From: CAWFGS01 sp963815535
GTDB taxonomy: Bacteria > Pseudomonadota > Alphaproteobacteria > Sphingomonadales > Sphingomonadaceae
Direction of reading: 5' to 3'
Length of the DNA stretch: 64,000 bases
Assembly (NCBI GenBank): GCA_963815535.1
Contig: CAWFGS010000002.1
Coordinates: 124,001-188,000 of the forward strand
In this document: in pieces, positions 59,398 to 64,000 of the stretch
How the letters are laid out: each line of letters begins with the position of its first letter
Numbering within the stretch: the stretch's first letter is position 1
Translations under genes and position numbers: made by a program
The notes under the pieces: generated by a model
What the model was told of the DNA's origin: nothing
Databases searched by the model: none
What the model saw: only the letters and a program-made list of their open reading frames with translations

Positions 59398-60204
59398 ATG
59401 GCCCGAACACCTGCCTCCTGCTCGCCGCGTCTGATGACGGTATCCGCCGTCGCGATCGCCACACCCACCGCCGCAGCCGCTTCTGGCCCGGAGACGCGCC
59501 CCGCCAGCGGCAAGGAATTGCCGCCCTATCTGCAATGCGTACCCTATGCGCGCGAAATGTCGGGCATTGCCGATCTACGGCGACGCGCATACGTGGTGGG
59601 GCCAGGCGGAAGGGCGGTTCCAGCGCGACCGCACGCCGCAGGTCGGCGCAGTGATGGCGTTTCGGCCGCATCGCAAGATGAAGCTGGGCCATGTGGCCGC
59701 CGTCGGCCAGAATCATCGATTGCGCGCACGGTCCTGCTCAACCATTCCAACTGGTCGCCGATCAACGGGCGGCGCGGCCAGATCGAACGCAATGTGAAGG
59801 CGATCGACGTGTCGCCGGACAATGATTGGAGCAGCGTGCGGGTGTGGTATCATCCGTTGCAGGCATTCGGCAAAACCCGCTGGCCGGTGCATGGCTTCAT
59901 CCATTCGGGCAAGCCAAGGGCAGGACAGGGCAACCGCTGGGCCGCCGCGCCGACAGCGAAGCCTATCTCGCCCAAGCCATCCAAACGGTTCGCCGGTGCG
60001 TTCCGGCATTTACCTACCGATGGTGCGAAGCGAACCCTTGCGGCCAATGTGGTGGACAAGGTGCGCCATGCGCCCGCGACATCTGTCCGCGCTGCCACCC
60101 CAGTCAGGGCTACTGCGAAGCGCGCTTCAGCCCGAACCCCGGCTTCCGCTCAAACCCAGACCGCCGGCGACCCGTTCGCATCGATACTGGCGAAATACGA
60201 CTGA
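59398..60204 (+). CDS. CHAP-domain peptidoglycan amidase/endopeptidase
   Basis: A signal-peptide-like start (MARTPASCSPRLMTVSAVAI, ATPTAAAASG) leads to the CHAP domain. It has the catalytic Cys in PYLQCVPYAREMSGI, WWGQAEGRFQRDRTPQVGAV, then His in RKMKLGHVAAVGQ and the Asn-type residue in LLNHSNW. SVRVWYHPLQAFGKTRWPVH follows, and a low-complexity basic tail (about residues 200-268) ends ASILAKYD. CHAP enzymes cut peptidoglycan crosslinks or stem peptides in the periplasm. Three frame changes occur within 59570-59720. It is divergent from der. Confidence 0.83.
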   Translation: MARTPASCSPRLMTVSAVAIATPTAAAASGPETRPASGKELPPYLQCVPYAREMSGIADLRRRAYVVGPGGRAVPARPHAAGRRSDGVSAASQDEAGPCGRRRPESSIARTVLLNHSNWSPINGRRGQIERNVKAIDVSPDNDWSSVRVWYHPLQAFGKTRWPVHGFIHSGKPRAGQGNRWAAAPTAKPISPKPSKRFAGAFRHLPTDGAKRTLAANVVDKVRHAPATSVRAATPVRATAKRASARTPASAQTQTAGDPFASILAKYD

Positions 60205-60234
60205 ACCTAGCGCGGCGCAGCCGATGCGGCCAGG

Positions 60235-60579
60235 TCACTCCGCCTTGGCGACAGGCGGTTCGTCGCCCAGATCTTCGAACCATGCTTCGACCGGGCCGGA
60301 CAGTTTCAGCGTCAGCGGATTGCCCTTCCGATCCATCGCGCGCCCGGCCTGCACCCGCACCCAACCTTCGGAAATGCAATATTCCTCGATATTGGTGCGG
60401 ACGGTCCCCTTGAACCGGATGCCGACACCGCGGCGCAGCGCAGCTTCGTCGAATTGCGCGCTTTTCGGGTTTACCGACAGATGATCGGGCGGCAGTTTCG
60501 GGCCGGTCGAGTTCGTCTCGGCACCTTCTGCAACAAGGTCATCGCCGGAAGCGGATGGTATCTGAGTGTCATCGGTCAT
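60235..60579 (-). CDS. DUF3297 family protein
   Basis: This intact 114-residue protein carries the DUF3297 core in its second half: PDHLSVNPKSAQFDEAALRR, GVGIRFKGTVRTNIEEYCIS and EGWVRVQAGRAMDRKGNPLT, with LKLSGPVEAWFED. The N-terminal 28 residues are acidic and not conserved. The family is found in proteobacteria and remains functionally undefined. It begins with ATG 60579 in a short untranslated stretch and converges on the CHAP gene, 30 bases apart. The next minus-strand gene (60631-60933) precedes it, so both may be one transcript. Confidence 0.85.
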   Translation of the reverse strand: MTDDTQIPSASGDDLVAEGAETNSTGPKLPPDHLSVNPKSAQFDEAALRRGVGIRFKGTVRTNIEEYCISEGWVRVQAGRAMDRKGNPLTLKLSGPVEAWFEDLGDEPPVAKAE

Positions 60580-60630
60580 CGCATCGCCTTAGGCGGCGCA
60601 CCGTTCGCTCGCAAGATCGGTGTCCGTCAT

Positions 60631-60933
60631 TCAATCGGGCGGCAACAGCGTTTCGGGTGAAGTCGCATCCATGCCCTGTTCGCCCATACCATCGCGCGCA
60701 TCGCGTTTGGCCAGCCGTTCATTCAGGGCGGTGCGCTCGGCGGCCTTCTTTTCACCGGCCAGTGTGGAACCGTCATGGTCGCTGTCGCCATCGTCCTGCG
60801 CCAGTTCGCGTGCATCGATCGGATCGACATCGGGGTCGATCACGGGCGGTGTAGCCGGCGGGACTTTGGGTGTGTCGTAATCGGACCTGTCCGTATCGGT
60901 TCTGTCCGTATCGGACTTGCTGTCATCGGCCAT
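60631..60933 (-). CDS. Acidic low-complexity hypothetical protein
   Basis: A 100-residue protein with a highly acidic, disorder-prone sequence (DSKSDTDRTDTDRSDYDTPK, ELAQDDGDSDHDGSTLAGEK) and a C-terminal helix (AERTALNERLAKRDARDGMG). An imperfect short repeat of TDRTDTDR reflects tandem duplication at the DNA level (GTATCGGTTCTGTCC-type repeats near 60890). I recognise no family. It lies 51 bases upstream of DUF3297 on the same strand and 157 bases from the divergent tRNA-Leu. The coding call relies on frame length and codon pattern. Confidence 0.5.
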   Translation of the reverse strand: MADDSKSDTDRTDTDRSDYDTPKVPPATPPVIDPDVDPIDARELAQDDGDSDHDGSTLAGEKKAAERTALNERLAKRDARDGMGEQGMDATSPETLLPPD

Positions 60934-61090
60934 TGCATTTGCTCCTCGTTCGAATGGGTCAACGTTCGGGTGCGCCGTGGCGTTCCACCAATACTTGCCC
61001 TTTCGCGGCCCGTTCTTTAAGGGCGCAGCCTTGTCCTCGCGCCGGCTTCGGTCGTGCGCGCGGCATCGTATGGCACGCGGGGTATGGCAC

Positions 61091-61175
61091 GCGGGCGTGG
61101 CGGAATTGGTAGACGCGCTGGTTTTAGGTACCAGTATCGTAAGATGTGGGGGTTCGAGTCCCTTCGCCCGCACCA
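61091..61175 (+). tRNA. tRNA-Leu (anticodon TAG)
   Basis: An 85-base class II tRNA (with encoded CCA) lies on the plus strand. Acceptor stem GCGGGCG pairs with CGCCCGC. The anticodon arm CTGGT-TTTAGGT-ACCAG puts TAG at 34-36 for leucine codon CTA. The long variable arm (ATCGTAAGATGT) and T loop GGTTCGAGTCC are intact. It precedes the trigger factor gene by 95 bases. Confidence 0.94.
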
Positions 61176-61270
61176 TCCGCCCCGGCGCGCCATGCGGCCC
61201 GTACTTGATTTTTCCCGCGCATCGAAGGCGCGACCGACCCGATTTTTGTAAAAGGCTGACCTTGCGCATC

Positions 61271-62864
61271 ATGAACATCAAAGAAACCACCAATGACGGG
61301 CTGACGCGCGCATACGAACTGACCATTCCCGCTGCCGATATCGAAAGCAGGATCGATGCGGAGGTGAAGAAGGTCGCCCCGCAGGTGAAAATGCCCGGCT
61401 TCCGCCCCGGCAAGGTTCCGGCCAATCTGGTTCGCAAGATGCACGGCGAACAGATGCACGGGCAGGTGGTGAACGACACGATCCGCGAATTGGTGGATCA
61501 GTTGATGCAGGACAAGGAACTGCGCCCCGCCATGCAGCCGCAGATCGCGCTGGGCGACGGATACGATCAGGGCAAGGATGCCGTGGTCACCGTATCGCTG
61601 GAAGTGCTGCCGAAAATCGACACGCCGGAAACCGACGGGATCAAGCTGGAACGCCTGACCGTACCCGTGTCCGACGCGCAGGTGGACGAGGCGGTCGATA
61701 ACATCGCCAATCAGCAGAAAAGCTACAAGGACGCGGCGAAAACGCGCAAGGCCAAGGATGGCGATCAGCTGATCATCGATTTCACCGGCAAGAAAGACGG
61801 CGTCGAATTCGATGGCGGCAAGGCCGAAGACGCGCCGCTGGTGCTGGGTTCGGGCCAGTTCATTCCCGGCTTCGAAGAACAGCTGACGGGCGCGAAAGCC
61901 GGCGATGAAAAGACGATCGACGTCACCTTCCCCGACGATTACCCGGCGGAAAACCTGAAAGGTCAGGCGGTCACGTTCGACATCGTGGTGAAGGCGGTGA
62001 AGGTCGAAGACGAAACCACCGTGGACGACGACTTCGCCAAAAGCCTGGGGCTGGACAGCCTCGACAAGCTGAAGGAATTGCTGCGCGGTCAGCTGGAACA
62101 GGAAACCAACGGCCTGACGCGCACCCAGATGAAGCGGCAGCTGCTCGATCAGCTGGCTTCGGGTCACGATTTCGCCGTGCCGCCGGCATGGTCGATGCCG
62201 AATTCGACCAGATCTGGTCGCAGCTTCAGACCGAAGCGGGCAAGGAAGACAATCCCGAAGAGGCGTTGAAGGAAATCGAGGCGGAGAAGGACGATTACCG
62301 CTCCATCGCCGAACGCCGCGTGCGGTTGGGCCTGTTGCTGTCCGAAATCGGCCAGGCGAACGGCGTCGAGGTGACGCAGCAGGAAATGCAGATGCTGATC
62401 CAGCAGGCGGCGCAGCAATATCGCGACGAGGACCGCGAACGGTTTCTGCAATATGTCCAGTCCGAACCGATGGCGGCCGCTCAGCTGCGCGCGCCGATGT
62501 ACGAAGACAAGGTCGTCGATTTCCTGTTCGACAAGGCCGACGTGACCGAACGCGAAGTGACGCGCGAGGAATTGCAGGCCGCGATCGAAGCGGACGAGGA
62601 AGCCGAAACCAAACCGGTCAAGAAAGCTCCAGCGAAAAAAGCGGCCGCCAAAAAGCCCGCCGCCAAGAAGGCCCCGGCGAAGAAAACCGCCGCGAAGGGC
62701 GACGACGCGGCACGGCTGCGAAGCCTGCTGCCACGAAAGCCCCAGCGAAGAAGGATGCGCCGAAGAAGGACGCAGCCAAGAAGGTTGCAGCGAAGAAAGC
62801 CCCGGCCAAGAAACCTGCGGCGAAGAAGCCTGCTGCCAAAAAGGCGCCTGCCGCGAAGAAGTAA
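61271..62864 (+). CDS. tig: Trigger factor Tig with Lys/Ala-rich C-terminal extension
   Basis: Trigger factor is the ribosome-bound chaperone and prolyl isomerase. The N-terminal ribosome-binding domain has the docking loop GFRPGKVPANLVRKM. The FKBP domain follows (GDQLIIDFTGKKDGVEFDGG, LVLGSGQFIPGFEEQLTGAK), and the helical C-terminal domain includes YRSIAERRVRLGLLLSEIGQ and ALYEDKVVDFLFDKADV-like MYEDKVVDFLFDKADV. Two frame changes occur, near 62186 and 62712. After about residue 455 the protein continues with KKAPAKKAAAKKPAAKK-type repeats to the end, a histone-H1-like tail absent from E. coli Tig. The stop is followed by a strong terminator. Confidence 0.93.
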
Positions 62865-62878
62865 TCCCTACCGACAAA

Positions 62879-62920
62879 CGAAAAAGGCCGCGCTGGCGTC
62901 GTTCAGCGTGGCCTTTTTCG
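62879..62920. terminator. Rho-independent terminator after tig
   Basis: An 11-base-pair stem (CGAAAAAGGCC with GGCCTTTTTCG), extended by a wobble and five more pairs, has an 8-base loop at 62896-62903. It begins 15 bases after the tig stop and ends nine bases before the amidase stop, so it can act on both converging genes. T and A runs flank both arms. Confidence 0.9.
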
Positions 62921-62928
62921 TAGGGCGG

Positions 62929-64000
62929 TCATTCCGCCGACCAGCGCTGGAAACTTGGGCTCGGCAGTTCCGCAGTTCGCGCGCGTTCATAGGCCGCCCC
63001 GGCCTTCAGAACCGCATGGTCGGACCATTGCCCGCCGATGATCGACAGGCCGACCGGCAATCGTTCCACCGCCCCCATCGGCACGGTCAGATGCGGATAT
63101 CCTGCAATCGCTGCGGGCGCGCCGAAACCGATGCTGCCGTTGAAACTGTCGCCATTGACCAGATCGCTGATCCAGGCGGGCCCGCGGGTCGGCGCGACCA
63201 GAAATTCGACATCGTGCCTGGCCAGCAGCATGTCGATCGTCAGCGATCCCGCCAGACGCACCGCATCTTCGCGAGCGCTTTCATACACCGCGCGATCGGT
63301 CGCCTGTTCGGCCTGTTCGAATATGCTCTGTTTGAACCAGCGCATTTCCGTGTCGGCATTGGCCGTGTTGAATGCGATCAGGTCGGCCAGACTGCGCGGC
63401 ATTTCGCGGACCGGGCAGGCTGGCCAGATATTTCCCCATTTCCTCGCGCAGTTCGAACAACAGCACGGCGTAGCTTTTGGCGTACATGTCCGGATTGGGT
63501 TCGAATTCGATATCGACCAGCACGGCCCCGGCGCGTTCCATGTCTTCGAGCGCGGCGTCCGAACACGGCGCCGCACATCGTCGTCGTTGCCGACCTGGCC
63601 GCGCATGACGCCGATCCGCACCCCGTCCAGCGAGGCATCGGCCAGCCCCTCCGTGTAATCCGCCACCCGGTTCGGCACGGTCGCCGTCACCGCATCCGCC
63701 GCATCGCGCCCGCCATCGCGCCCAGCAGCAATGCGGCGTCATAGACGCTGACCCTGCCATCGGCCCGGCCGTGTCCTGAGTGCTGGAAATCGGGCACGAC
63801 ATGCGTGCGGCTGATGACGCCGACGCTGGGCTTGAACCCGACCACGCCGTTGATGCTGGCGGGGCAAGTGATCGAACCGTTGGTTTCCGTGCCGATGGCC
63901 GCCCAGGCAAGGCCCGCCGCCACCGCCGCGCCGCTGCCCGAGGACGATCCGCACGAGTTGCGGTCGATCGCATGCGGGTTGCGCGTCAGCCCGCCGACCG
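62929..64000 (-). CDS. Amidase signature family enzyme, N-terminus beyond the window
   Basis: The minus strand carries the C-terminal 350 residues of an amidase. The catalytic Ser-Ser-Lys core is visible in part: CGSSSGSGAAVAAGLAWAAI and GTETNGSITCPASINGVVGF with KPSVGVISR. Later parts read VADYTEGLADASLDGVRIGV and FLVAPTRGPAWISDLVNGDS. They end TVPMGAVERLPVGLSIIGGQ and WSDHAVLKAGAAYERA. It hydrolyses an unknown amide; the style matches amidases annotated beside peptide amidase or AtzF-like enzymes. About four frame changes occur between 63410 and 63710. The upstream end of the gene is off the sequence. Confidence 0.87.

Noticed and set aside
60633..61270. A long N-terminal extension of the trigger factor reading frame upstream of ATG 61271
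   Set aside because: It spans tRNA-Leu and is only an accidental open frame.
62620..62864. Tandem repeat in the DNA at the end of tig taken as a repeat array or CRISPR
   Set aside because: The repeats are the codons of the Lys/Ala/Pro tail, with no fixed repeat length or spacers.

Overview
The window looks like chromosomal DNA of a high-GC, Gram-negative alphaproteobacterium, most likely a member of the Sphingomonadales (sphingomonad/Erythrobacteraceae type). The reasons are gene content and order: a DUF1465 gene, DUF3297, DUF2254, YdcH proteins, the serS-surE-LysM/M23 chain, pyrB followed by a pyrC-like gene, a ParA/SPOR locus, a trigger factor with a Lys/Ala-rich tail, and a TonB receptor behind a Fur-type palindrome. 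The assignment rests on recognition, not on a database search.

Layout. 1-5.4 kb: the end of a glycosyltransferase (minus), a divergent sulfotransferase, and an exported beta-propeller/amidohydrolase. 5.4-6 kb: an FMN reductase. 6.0-14.7 kb: a chemosensory operon on the minus strand, in transcription order cheA (with extra CheW-like modules), a CheY-like regulator, cheB, cheR, a GGDEF-EAL protein and an MCP. 14.8-21.2 kb: MATE pump, class II aldolase plus orphan 2Fe-2S subunit, TonB receptor with Fur box, MFS transporter. 21.4-29.98 kb: methyltransferase, membrane protein, lipB, small lipoprotein, old-yellow-enzyme, DMT transporter, DUF2254, then the overlapping minus-strand unit MBL hydrolase-DUF4230-nadA. 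30-38 kb: glpK, DUF1465, two divergent YdcH genes, ptsP, RodZ-like, cpoB, tilS. 38-46.3 kb (minus): L,D-transpeptidase, glk, transglutaminase, rimO, K+ channel, M23 peptidase, surE, serS. 46.4-52.1 kb: two small genes, a terminator, a membrane protein, tRNA-Val, sppA, pyrB and a pyrC-like gene. 52.2-56.5 kb: TPR/SPOR lipoprotein, RHH-like protein, ParA ATPase, Sel1/SPOR protein. 56.5-64 kb: DUF418, der, CHAP amidase, DUF3297, a small acidic protein, tRNA-Leu, trigger factor with terminator, and an amidase that runs off the window.

How the genes work together. The clearest coordinated unit is the chemosensory operon, in which signalling and c-di-GMP turnover are physically coupled. A second theme is the envelope: M23, CHAP and L,D-transpeptidase enzymes, two SPOR proteins, CpoB, RodZ, SppA and TonB uptake. 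The rest is housekeeping (NAD, pyrimidine, lipoate, tRNA, ribosome assembly).

Sequence quality matters here. More than half of the protein genes are interrupted by single-base insertions or deletions (on the order of a hundred by hand count), although the protein on both sides of each break reads as one conserved family. Essential genes such as serS, lipB, tilS, ptsP, pyrB and sppA are hit. I treat these as intact genes in an unpolished assembly, give the span of the reconstructed gene, and say where the frame changes. No stretch longer than about 300 bases is without a gene.
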